Assembly: GCA_963751775.1 (NCBI GenBank)
Contig: CAVVVW010000013.1
Coordinates: 62,001 to 126,000 of the forward strand
DNA: 64,000 nucleotides
Reading direction: 5' to 3'
Origin: CADEEN01 sp963751775
GTDB lineage: Bacteria; Pseudomonadota; Gammaproteobacteria; Burkholderiales; Burkholderiaceae_C
Shown here: positions 10,642 to 18,602 of the stretch, piece after piece
Position numbering within the stretch: position 1 is the stretch's first letter
Layout of the letters: the number at the start of each line of letters is the position of its first letter
Notes under the pieces: model-generated
What the model saw: the letters and a program-made list of their open reading frames with translations, nothing else
What the model was told of the DNA's origin: nothing
Databases searched by the model: none
Position numbers and translations under genes: made by a program

Positions 10642-11969
10642 CCGGCATCAGCGCCGGGCTGGTCTTGTTCGGCCTGCTGATGGTGCTGCTCGTGCTGCGC
10701 GTGCCGATCGGCATCGCGATGTTCTCGGTCGGCGCCGGCGGCTACGTCTGGCTGACCGGCGGGCAGTGGACGCCGCTGCTCAACTCGTTGAAGAACCTGG
10801 CCTATGCACGGCTGTCGAACTACGACCTGATCGTGATCCCGCTGTTCCTGCTGATGGGCCAGTTCGCCACCCACGGCGGGCTGTCGCGCGCGCTGTTCCG
10901 CTTCGTCAGCGCGTTCATGGGCCATTGGCGCGGCGGCGTGGCGATGGCGGCCGTCGGCGCCTGCGCCGGCTTCGGCGCCATCTGCGGCTCGTCGCTGGCC
11001 ACCGCCGCCACCATGGGCCAGGTGGCGCTGCCCGAACTCAAGCGCCTGGGCTATGCCGGCAGCCTGGCCACCGGCACGCTGGCCGCGGGCGGCACGCTGG
11101 GCATCATGATCCCGCCGTCGGTGCCGCTGGTCATCTACGCCATCCTGACGCAGGAGTCGATCGGCAAGCTGTTCATGGCCGCGGTGCTGCCCGGCGTGAT
11201 CGCGATGCTCGGCTACATGCTGGTGATCAAGATCGTCGTCACCTGGCGCCCGGCGAGCGGCCCGGCCGGGCCGCGCGTGGCCTGGCCCGAACGCCTGCGC
11301 GCACTGGCCGCGGTGCTGCCGGTGCTCGGCGTGTTCCTGGTCGTCATCGTCGGCATCTACGGCGGCTGGGCCAACCCGACCGAGGCCGCCGCGATCGGCG
11401 CCGCCGCCTGCGGTGGCCTGGCGCTGACCAGCGGCAAGATGCGCTGGCAGGGCCTGATCGACACCGCGCTCGGCACGGCGCAGGCCAGCGCCATGATCTT
11501 CCTGGTCCTGCTCGGCGCGGATCAGCTCAACACCGCGCTGGCGCTGTCGCAGATGCCGGCCGAACTGGCGGCCTGGGTCAAGGACAGCGGCTTCTCGCCG
11601 TTGCTGGTGATGATCGCGATCCTGCTCACCTACATCCTGCTCGGCTGCGTGATGGACTCGCTGGCCATGATCCTGCTCACCATTCCGGTCTTCTACCCGG
11701 TGGTGATGGGGCTGGACTTCTGGGGCCTGGGCGCGACCGACAAGTCGATCTGGTTCGGCATCCTGGCGCTGATGGTGGTCGAGATCGGCCTGGTGCACCC
11801 GCCCGTCGGCATGAACGTCTACGTCATCAACCGCATCGCCAAGACGGTGCCGCTGGTCGAGACCTTCAAGGGCGTGATGCCGTTCCTGCTGTCGGATTTC
11901 GTGCGCATCACCGTGCTGCTGTTCTTTCCCGCGCTGTCGCTGGTCCTGGTCAGGACCTTCCAACCTTGA
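10638..11969 (+). CDS. dctM: TRAP transporter large membrane subunit (DctM type)
   Basis: 443 residues beginning at a GTG codon that overlaps the dctQ stop. It is hydrophobic throughout with about 12 segments. Family features include IPLFLLMGQF near residue 70, GSSLATAATMGQVALPE near 118, GTLGIMIPPSVPLVIYAI near 153, and VHPPVGMNVYVIN near 388. It forms the sodium-driven channel half of the TRAP system. Intact, in contrast to the adjacent dctP. Confidence 0.92.
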   Translation: MTGISAGLVLFGLLMVLLVLRVPIGIAMFSVGAGGYVWLTGGQWTPLLNSLKNLAYARLSNYDLIVIPLFLLMGQFATHGGLSRALFRFVSAFMGHWRGGVAMAAVGACAGFGAICGSSLATAATMGQVALPELKRLGYAGSLATGTLAAGGTLGIMIPPSVPLVIYAILTQESIGKLFMAAVLPGVIAMLGYMLVIKIVVTWRPASGPAGPRVAWPERLRALAAVLPVLGVFLVVIVGIYGGWANPTEAAAIGAAACGGLALTSGKMRWQGLIDTALGTAQASAMIFLVLLGADQLNTALALSQMPAELAAWVKDSGFSPLLVMIAILLTYILLGCVMDSLAMILLTIPVFYPVVMGLDFWGLGATDKSIWFGILALMVVEIGLVHPPVGMNVYVINRIAKTVPLVETFKGVMPFLLSDFVRITVLLFFPALSLVLVRTFQP

Positions 11970-11997
11970 GTTCATCCACCCTGCTAGGAGACAAACC

Positions 11998-13040
11998 ATG
12001 AAGCTGCGTCACTCCCTCGGCCTCGTCGCCGCCGCCGTCGTCACGCTGACCGCCGCGCTGCCCGCACAGGCGCAGCAGGTGGTGCTCAAGGTGCACCACT
12101 TCCTGCCCGGCACCTCGAACGTGCACGTCAACATCATCCAGGCCTGGTGCGACAAGGTCGGCAAGGAGTCGGCCGACAAGCTGAAGTGCCAGATCTATCC
12201 GGCGATGCAGCTCGGCGGCACGCCGGCGCAGCTGTTCGACCAGGCCAAGCGACGGCGTGGCCGACATCGTCTGGACCATCCCGACCTACTCGGCCGGCCG
12301 CTTCACCAAGTCGGAGGTCTTCGAGTTGCCGTTCCTGACGCGCAGCGCGAAGGGCTCGAGCCAGGCCTACTGGAGCTTCGTGCAGAAGAACGCGCTCGAT
12401 GAATACCAGGGCGTGCGCCCGATCTTCCTGCACACCAACGACGGCTCGTCGTTCCACCTGTCCAGCGCCAAGGGCGTGCGCACGCTCGAAGACCTGAAGG
12501 GCCTGAAGATTCGCGCCGCCACGCGCCTGAACTCGCGCATGCTGGCCGCGCTCGGCGCCACGCCGGTGCAGATGCCGCTGCCCTCGGTGCCCGAATCGAT
12601 GTCCAAGGGCGTGATCGACGGCGCGATGGTGCCGTGGGAAGGCGTGCCGGCGGCCAAGCTGCAGGAGATCGCCAAGAGCCACCTCGACGCGCCGGCCGGC
12701 CAGCCCAAGTTCGCCAACTCGATCTTCGCCTTCGTCATGAACCAGGCCAAGTACGACAGCCTGGCGCCCGAGCTTGAAGAAGGTGATCGACGCCAACAGC
12801 GGCGTGGCGGCATCGGCCTGGGCCGGCGAGAAGTTCGACGCCGTGGTCGGCGCCAACCACAAGCTCGCCGGCGATCGCGGCAATGCGCTGCTGACGCTGA
12901 CCGATGCCGAGTACCAGCGCTGGATCAAGGCCTCGGCCGACGTCGACGACCAGTGGGTCAAGGAGGTCGGCGCCAAGGGCGGCAACGGCAGCGCGCTGCT
13001 CGACGACGCGCGCGCACTGATCCAGCAATATGACCGTTGA
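11998..13040 (+). CDS. dctP: TRAP transporter substrate-binding protein (DctP type), two frameshifts
   Basis: Periplasmic binding protein of about 346 residues after repair. It starts after an AGGAG site with a Sec signal peptide ending ALPAQA (about residue 25). It continues as VVLKVHHFLPGTSNVH, shifts frame near 12250 (one extra C before GACGGCGTGGCCGAC), continues with DGVADIVWTIPTYSAGRF and the conserved RAATRLNSRMLAALGATPVQMPLP, and shifts again near 12773 (one extra T in GAGCTTGAAG). It ends ALIQQYDR. All motifs are in order once the two bases are removed. The last 11 bp overlap the DUF2249 gene. Confidence 0.85.
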
Positions 13041-13284
13041 GCCGCGTCGCTGGAGCGACGCCGACGGCGTGCACATCGACGTGCGCGGCCTGGCGCCGCC
13101 GCAGCCGCTGGTGGCGATCCTGCGTCTGGTGCACGAGCAGCGCGACGGCGATGCCGCGGTGATCGTGCACCATGACCGCGACCCGCTGCTGCTCTACGCC
13201 GAGCTGGCCGAGATCGGCTGGGCGGCCGAGCGCATCGCCGCCGAGCCGGGCGGCGTGCGCCTGCGGCTCCACCGCCGCGCTTGA
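13030..13284 (+). CDS. DUF2249 domain protein
   Basis: 84-residue protein with the DUF2249 pattern: VDVRGLAPPQP near residue 17, LLYAELAEIGW near 53, and a C-terminal beta strand. Such proteins sit next to hemerythrin, NnrS-like and nitrogen-oxide genes in denitrifiers; biochemical function is unknown. It begins inside the end of dctP and its stop overlaps the next ATG by one base (TGATG). Confidence 0.75.
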   Translation: MTVEPRRWSDADGVHIDVRGLAPPQPLVAILRLVHEQRDGDAAVIVHHDRDPLLLYAELAEIGWAAERIAAEPGGVRLRLHRRA

Positions 13285-14562
13285 TGGCCGTCCCGGGCGC
13301 GATTCCTGCTCGGCGCGACGAGCCGCCTGCTGCCGGCGTCGATTCCGTTCCGCTTCTTCGCCGCCGCGGCCCTGTTTCACCTGCTGGCCTGGCTGGCGCT
13401 GCTGGCCGGGGCCGAACGCATGGCGCCGTTCGTCGTCGCGCCGGGCTGGCCGCTGGCCGCGCTGCACCTGGTGACACTGGGCGTGCTGGTCATGACGGCC
13501 ATCGGCGCGGGCCTGCAGCTGCTGCCGATCGCCACCCGCCAGCCGGTGCGCTCGACGTTCTGGCCGCGGGCGATCTGGTGGCTGTACACACCCGGCGTGG
13601 CCGCGGTCACGCTCGGCATGGGGTTGGCGCTGCCGGGCCTGCTCGGCCTCGGCGCCGTGGCCGTGCTGCTGGCACTGCTGATGTTCGCTGTGCTGCTGGC
13701 GCTCAACCTGGTCGGTGCGCGCGGCATGCCCGAGGTGGTGGCGCACGGCTGGGCCGCGCTGGCCAGCCTGCTCGTCGTGCTGGGCAGCGCGCTGGCGCTG
13801 GTATTGCCTTGGCTCGGCGTGCCGACGATCGCCCGCCAGACCGCGCTGGCGCTGCACCTGGCCTTCGCGGCCTACGGTTTCATGGGCCTGCTGGCGCTCG
13901 GGCTGTCGTGCATCCTGGTGCCGATGTTCGCGCTGGCCGCCGCACCCGACCGGCGGCGCGCCGTCGCGTCCTGCGGATTGGCCGTCGCCGCACTGGTGCT
14001 GGCGGCCTTGGCGGCACTGGACATCGCAGCGCAGCCGCTGCGCGTCGCGGCGCTCGCGCTCGGCGCCGGCGCCGTCGCGCTGCACCTGCATCTGATGCGC
14101 GTGGCGCTGCGCAGCGGCATGCGGCGCGAACTCGGCCGCTCGTTCACGCTGGTGCGCCTGGGCTGGGCGATGCTCTCGGCCAGCCTGGCGCTGGCGCTGG
14201 CCCTTGTGCTCGATGCGCCACTGCCCGGCCTGGCCACGCTGTTCGGGCTGGTGCTGATCGACGGCTGGCTGCTGAGCTTTCTGCTCGGCATGCTGCAGCG
14301 CATCGTGCCGTTCCTGGCCTCCATGCACGCCGCGCGCGGCAGCCGCCGGCCGCCGACGCCATCGTCGCTCAGCGCCGATCGCCCGCTGGCGATCCACTTC
14401 GCCTGCCACGTCGCGGCGCTGGCCGGTCTGGCGCTGGCGGTCGTCATCGACAGCCCCTGGCTGCTCATGCTGGCCGCCGCCGTCGGCACGCTCGGCGCGG
14501 CGGCCTTCGGCGTCTTCTTCGTGACGGTCATGCGGCGCATGCACGCCGCGCCGATTGCTTGA
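13284..14562 (+). CDS. Multi-pass membrane protein, NnrS-like or heme-copper-oxidase-like, one frameshift
   Basis: About 425 residues, 11-12 hydrophobic segments. From the ATG at 13284 only about four codons read in the first frame; one extra base near 13295-13300 then shifts to the frame giving RFLLGATSRLLPASIPFRFF and the rest. Histidines at helix starts (ALHLVTLGVLVMTAIGAGLQLLP near 13460, LHLAFAAYGFMGLLALG near 13855, LHLHLMR near 14081) resemble heme-ligand positions in NnrS and related proteins. The family assignment is by pattern and neighbourhood (DUF2249 before, hemerythrin after). The stop overlaps an FNR-like box. Confidence 0.6.
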
Positions 14563-14572
14563 CTGACATCAA
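14559..14572 (+). promoter_or_regulatory. FNR/Dnr-like box upstream of the hemerythrin gene
   Basis: TTGAC-TGAC-ATCAA, nine of ten matches to the TTGAT-N4-ATCAA consensus of CRP/FNR-family regulators. It begins on the stop codon of the preceding membrane protein and lies 59 bp before the hemerythrin start codon, a position suitable for activation under low oxygen or nitric oxide. Which regulator reads it is unknown. Confidence 0.55.
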
Positions 14573-14630
14573 GGGCAACGGCGCAGGCCTCGCTATTCTG
14601 GCGTGCAACCACCCAGCTGCGGGCGACACC

Positions 14631-15104
14631 ATGCACCAGGTCAGCCAAGTCCTCGACAACGAACACCGCAACAGCCTCGAATTGCTCGGCCGCGTCGAGC
14701 AGGCCTTCGTGCGCGCGCAGTGTGCGGCCAGCTTCACGCCGCTGGCGCCGGCCTTCATCCGCCTGATCGAACACGAGATCTCGCGCCACTTCGAGTTCGA
14801 GGAAGGCGAGTTGTTCACGCGCATGACCGAGGCCGGTGAAGGCGACATCGCCTGGCTGCTGCGCGACGAGCACGACGCGATCCGTGCGGTGGCGGCCGAG
14901 TTGCTGCCGCTGGCGCGCACCGCCGCGGCCGGCACGCTCGACGATCGCGGCTGGAGCGAGCTCAAGCGCGGCGTGCTCGAGATGGTCGAGCGCCAGGTGG
15001 CGCATATCCAGAAGGAATCGATGGCACTGCTGCCGCTGCTCGACGATCACCTGCTCGACGACGACACCGACAGCGCATTGGCATTGGCCTACAGCAGCAG
15101 CTGA
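14631..15104 (+). CDS. Hemerythrin HHE-domain protein
   Basis: 157 residues. The di-iron ligands of a hemerythrin-like four-helix bundle are visible: NEHRNSLELL near residue 10, IRLIEHEISRHFEFEEGELF near 45-62, and LLRDEHDAIRAV near 78-88; the last helix carries ERQVAHIQKE near 125. Such proteins bind oxygen or nitric oxide or take part in iron-sulfur repair. The upstream FNR-like box and denitrification-type neighbours suggest a nitric-oxide role. Confidence 0.8.
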   Translation: MHQVSQVLDNEHRNSLELLGRVEQAFVRAQCAASFTPLAPAFIRLIEHEISRHFEFEEGELFTRMTEAGEGDIAWLLRDEHDAIRAVAAELLPLARTAAAGTLDDRGWSELKRGVLEMVERQVAHIQKESMALLPLLDDHLLDDDTDSALALAYSSS

Positions 15105-15126
15105 GCGGCCACGTTAGGAGACACGG

Positions 15127-16152
15127 ATGCAACAAGTTGCCACCCCGCCACCCGCGGTACGCGCCCTCACCGCCGCCGACCTGGCGGACGTGATCGCCAT
15201 CGACAGCGCCCTCGAGGGTCGCTCGCGCCGCGGCTATGCCGAGCGGCGCCTGGCGGCGGCGCGGCGCGATCCGGCGCTGCACGCGCAGTTCGCTGCCGTC
15301 GACGAGCATGGTCTGGCCGGCTACATCCTGGCGCGCATGCTCGAGGGCGAATTCGGCAGCCAGGCGCGCAGCATGCGCATCGAGCTGGTCGGCGTGCGGC
15401 CCGACATCCGCGGCCACGGCGTGGGCCGCAAACTGTTCGACGCCCTCTCGCAATGGGCCGGCCGCCACGCCGTGACCGAACTGCGCACGCAGTCCGCCTG
15501 GTCCGACGCGGCGATGCTGCACTGGCTGGCCGGCATGGGCTTCGAGCTGGCGCCGGCGCTGGTCGTCGAATGCGCCGTCGCCGGTGGCGACTACCGGCCC
15601 GAGCGCGACGACGCGATCGCGCTGGCGCCTGGCGACGGCCCCGCCCACGAGATCCGTTTCGATGGCGCCAGCGCCGGCAACGACTTCGAGCGCCTGGCCC
15701 GCGACAGTGCCGACGTGCGCTCGATGACGGCGGCCGACCTGCCGGGCATCGTGCGCATCGACCGCGGCATCACCGGCCGCGACCGCAGCACCTACCTCAA
15801 AGCCAAGCTGGCCGAGGCGATGGACGATTCGACCGTGCGCGTGTCGCTGTGCGCGCGGCGCGACGATGCCAACGTCGGCTTCCTGATGGCGCGGGTGGAC
15901 CGCGGCGACTTCGGCCGCACCGAGCCGGTGGCGGTGATCGACACGATCGGCGTCGACCGCGAATACATGCGCCACGGCGTCGGCCGGGCGCTGCTGTCGC
16001 AATTGTTCGTCAACCTCGGCGCACTGCACGTCGAGCGCGTCGAGACCTTCGTCGCGGCGAGCGACCTGGCCTTGCTCGGCTTCCTGTACGGCGTCGGCTT
16101 CGTGCCGTCGCAGCGGCTGCCGTTCGTGCGCCGGCTCGGCAACTGGGAATGA
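15127..16152 (+). CDS. Protein with two tandem GNAT acetyltransferase domains
   Basis: 341 residues starting after an AGGAG site. The first GNAT domain is at residues 12-155 with the acetyl-CoA loop RPDIRGHGVGRKLF near 90-103. The second is at residues 195-335 with DREYMRHGVGRALLSQL near 275-295. The two halves are clearly related and share the ID.ALEGRSRRGY / IDRGITGRDRSTY pattern, so the protein arose by duplication. The substrate is unknown. It is followed by the DUF59 gene with 31 bp between. Confidence 0.8.
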   Translation: MQQVATPPPAVRALTAADLADVIAIDSALEGRSRRGYAERRLAAARRDPALHAQFAAVDEHGLAGYILARMLEGEFGSQARSMRIELVGVRPDIRGHGVGRKLFDALSQWAGRHAVTELRTQSAWSDAAMLHWLAGMGFELAPALVVECAVAGGDYRPERDDAIALAPGDGPAHEIRFDGASAGNDFERLARDSADVRSMTAADLPGIVRIDRGITGRDRSTYLKAKLAEAMDDSTVRVSLCARRDDANVGFLMARVDRGDFGRTEPVAVIDTIGVDREYMRHGVGRALLSQLFVNLGALHVERVETFVAASDLALLGFLYGVGFVPSQRLPFVRRLGNWE

Positions 16153-16183
16153 ACGCAGCGCGTCTGCGCGCCGAGGGGCTGGC

Positions 16184-16489
16184 ATGACGGTCGACGACGA
16201 AGCGGTGCGCGAAGCGCTGCGCCAGGTCGACGACCCCGAGGCCGGCATGAACATCGTCGAACTCGGCCTGGTCTACGGCATCGAGGTCGAGGCCGACGCG
16301 GTGTCGATCGACCTCACGATGACGACCGCCGCCTGCCCGATGGCCGACATGATCGTCGAGCAGGCACGCGACGCCGTCACGGCCATCATGCCCGCAGGCA
16401 CGCGGGTCGACGTGCGGCTGGTGTGGGACCCGCCGTGGACGCCGGACAAGATGTCGGGCATCGCGCGCGAACACTTCGGCTGGACGTAA
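16184..16489 (+). CDS. DUF59/MIP18 family protein (PaaD/SufT-like)
   Basis: 101 residues: EALRQVDDPEAGMNIVELGLVYGI near residues 8-31 is the family signature, followed by a TTAACPMADMI cysteine loop near 47-57 and VWDPPWTPDKMS near 80-91. Members assist iron-sulfur cluster assembly. In this neighbourhood it could serve the many iron-sulfur enzymes of the aromatic pathway or nitrogen-oxide enzymes; the link is inference. Confidence 0.82.
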   Translation: MTVDDEAVREALRQVDDPEAGMNIVELGLVYGIEVEADAVSIDLTMTTAACPMADMIVEQARDAVTAIMPAGTRVDVRLVWDPPWTPDKMSGIAREHFGWT

Positions 16490-16499
16490 TGAGTGCCCA

Positions 16500-16592
16500 G
16501 GCCGCCGCCGTGCGGCGTCCGCCCCCCCGGGGGGAGCAAGGAAACTTGGGCGCCCGCGTTTCCTTGAGACCGCCCCACGGCCGGCCCGGCCG
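16500..16592. repeat. Intergenic palindromic element with nested stems
   Basis: A stretch rich in complementary segments: AAGGAAAC (16539-16546) pairs with GTTTCCTT (16559-16566) around a GGCGCCC core, and GCCGTGCGG near 16507 can pair with the CCCCACGGC near 16572. A run CCCCCCCGGGGGG sits at 16525-16537. It lies between the DUF59 gene and the following membrane protein gene, resembling the repeated palindromes common in Burkholderiales intergenic DNA; no second copy was noticed in this window. Confidence 0.45.
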
Positions 16593-16599
16593 GTGGGCT

Positions 16600-17688
16600 G
16601 CCGCCGGCGTGGCGCGTGCCGCTGTTGATGCTCGGCTTCGTCGGCCTGTTCGCCGGCGCCGGCGCCGGGCTGGCACGCCTGGGCTGGAGCATGCCCACGC
16701 TGGTGGCGTCGGCCGCCGGCGCTGCACGGGCCGCTGATGATCTGCGGCTTCTTCGGCGTGGTGATCGCGCTCGAGCGCGCGGTCGCGATCGGCCGCGGCT
16801 GGGCCTACCCGGGCCGCTGCTGGCGGGACTCGGCGGCGCCTGTGCGGTGCACGGCTGCGGCGACGCCTGCGGCGTGGCTCTTCCTGGCCGGCAGCGGCGT
16901 GCTGCTGGCGGCGTCGGTCGACGTGCTGCGCCGGCAGCCGGCGCTGTTCACCTTCACGCTCGTGCTCGGCGCCGCCTGCTGGACGGCCGGCAACGGATTG
17001 TGGCTGGCGGGCTGGACGGTGCATCGAGATCGTGCCCTGGTGGCTGGCCTTCCTGGTCCTCACGATCGCCGGCGAACGGCTCGAGTTGTCGCGCCTGCTG
17101 CCGCCGTCGCCGACGGCCACCCGCGTGTTCGCGCTGCTGCTGGTGGTGATCGTGGCCGGCCTCGTCGGCCTGCGCTGGGCCTGGGGGCCGCTGCTGTTCG
17201 CCGCCGGCCTGCTCGGGCTGGCACTGTGGCTGGTCAAGCAGGACCTGGCGCGGCGCACGGTGCGCGGGCACGGCCTGACGCGCTTCATCGCCGTGTGCCT
17301 GCTGTCGGGCTATGCCTGGCTGGCCCTGGGCAGCGCGGTCATCCTGGCCGCCGGCGGCCTGACACCGGGCAGTGCGTCGTACGACGCGGCGCTGCACGCC
17401 ATTGCGCTCGGGTTCGTCTTCTCGATGGTCTTCGGCCACGCGCCGATCATCTTCCCCGCCGTGCTGCGCGTGGCGGTGCCCTACCACCCGCTGTTCTACG
17501 TGCCGCTGGCGCTGTTGCACGCGTCGCTCGCGCTGCGTCTGGCCGGCGACGCGGCGGCGCAGTTCGAATGGGTGCGCGCCGGCGCCTTCGGCAACGCGCT
17601 GGCGCTCGTGGCCTTCATCCTCGGCACCGTGAGCGCGGTCGTGCGCGGCAGGTTGGCCCACGGTCAGCGCCGAGCCTTGTCTGAATGA
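16600..17688 (+). CDS. Multi-pass membrane protein of an NO/denitrification-type cluster, several frameshifts
   Basis: About 360 hydrophobic residues. The exact start is unclear because the upstream palindrome is in the way; the first convincing segment is VPLLMLGFVGLFAG near 16617. One extra G near 16720 leads into the frame ALHGPLMICGFFGVVIALERA. Another pair of shifts lies between 16815 and 16880, and an extra C near 17026 (CAT-C-GAG) leads into the frame that runs from VPWWLAFLVLTIAGERLEL to the stop. Histidines at helix ends (LHGPLM, LHAIALGF, FGHAPIIFPAVLRV) hint at heme or metal ligation as in NnrS-like proteins. Function unknown. Confidence 0.5.
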
Positions 17689-17981
17689 TCCAGTGCGGAA
17701 CAGGTCGACATTGCCCCAGGCGCAGCCGCCGTAACCCTGCGGCGATCGCTTGCTCGTTGCCACCGCGGCGCGTGCAAGGCTTGCCACAAGCGGTACACGT
17801 TCATCGGTAGCAACAGCGCATGCAGCAGCATCACCGGACCGATGCCGGCGAGGACTGCGTAAGCGATGAAGGCGACATTGCTCGCGATCGCCACTGCGCG
17901 CAGCAGCACCATGCCTTGCATGCAGAAGGTCACGAGCACGAGCAGCGACGCCAAGTAGCCGACCCAATCGTTTGCGTTCAT
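17664..17981 (-). CDS. Small four-helix membrane protein, function unknown
   Basis: About 105 residues beginning at MNANDWVGYL; an alternative ATG lies 12 bp upstream (17993). Three or four hydrophobic helices cover residues 5-75 (YLASLLVLVTFCMQGMVLL, AIASNVAFIAYAVLAGI, LLHALLLPMNVYRLWQ), followed by a basic tail. The pattern is seen in small membrane modules of unknown role. It converges on, and overlaps by 25 bp, the end of the preceding membrane protein gene. Confidence 0.5.
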   Translation of the reverse strand: MNANDWVGYLASLLVLVTFCMQGMVLLRAVAIASNVAFIAYAVLAGIGPVMLLHALLLPMNVYRLWQALHAPRWQRASDRRRVTAAAPGAMSTCSALDHSDKARR

Positions 17982-17989
17982 GCCTGCGC

Positions 17990-18504
17990 TCATCGCAGGC
18001 GCGTCCGGCGAACATCGGCCATGAACTCGCGCGCATGGTTGAGGTATGGCAGGTCACTGCCACCCATCGGCAGACCCCGCATCAACACGCTCATGGCGAG
18101 CACGGGCCAGGCCCAAGGGTGGTGCGTGTCAAGGCGTCTTCCGTGGCGATGGCAGTTCGAAGTGGCGTCGCAGCCAGGCGCGCGTCCAGGCTGAGGGCCG
18201 ACGTTTCCGGCGCCGTGCATCGGCTCGCCTGATGACGGCGGGCCCGTTCAAGGACCTTGCGGTAGACCATCTGTGGGGAGCGGTCGGCGTCATTGGACGC
18301 TGCGGCTCCCAATTGGGGGGCCGATGCGGCCGGCTCAGGCGCCACGCCGACGGGGGTCTGCTTCGGTGCAACAGCAAGCGTGCCGAAGCGGGCGGCAGAA
18401 CGCCCCGCATCGTCGGCGCGAATGGACGCGGTGGCAGAAGTCCGAAACGCAGCGCTCAGCGCGCCCAGGACGAAGAGCGGGTGCAATGCCATGGCAGCCT
18501 CCAC
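17990..18504 (-). CDS. Hypothetical exported protein, probably frameshifted
   Basis: The frame from 18504 starts MEAAMALHPLFVLGALSAAFRTSATAS, which looks like a signal sequence, and continues through an Ala/Pro-rich region (SARFGTLAVAPKQTPVGVAPEPAAS). The original frame stops near 18091, but another minus frame continues with HHPWAWPVLAMSVLMRGLPMGG and ends NHAREFMADVRRTRLR at 17990, suggesting an indel near 18115. I do not recognise a family. Confidence 0.35.
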
Positions 18505-18602
18505 AGTGATGACCTATGGCTGGCTACAACGCAAACCGCATCCCGGCCCGGGCAGGTGGGCGCCGCGACCCCCTAGAAACGTCAGTGCTGGATTGCGGCA
18601 GG

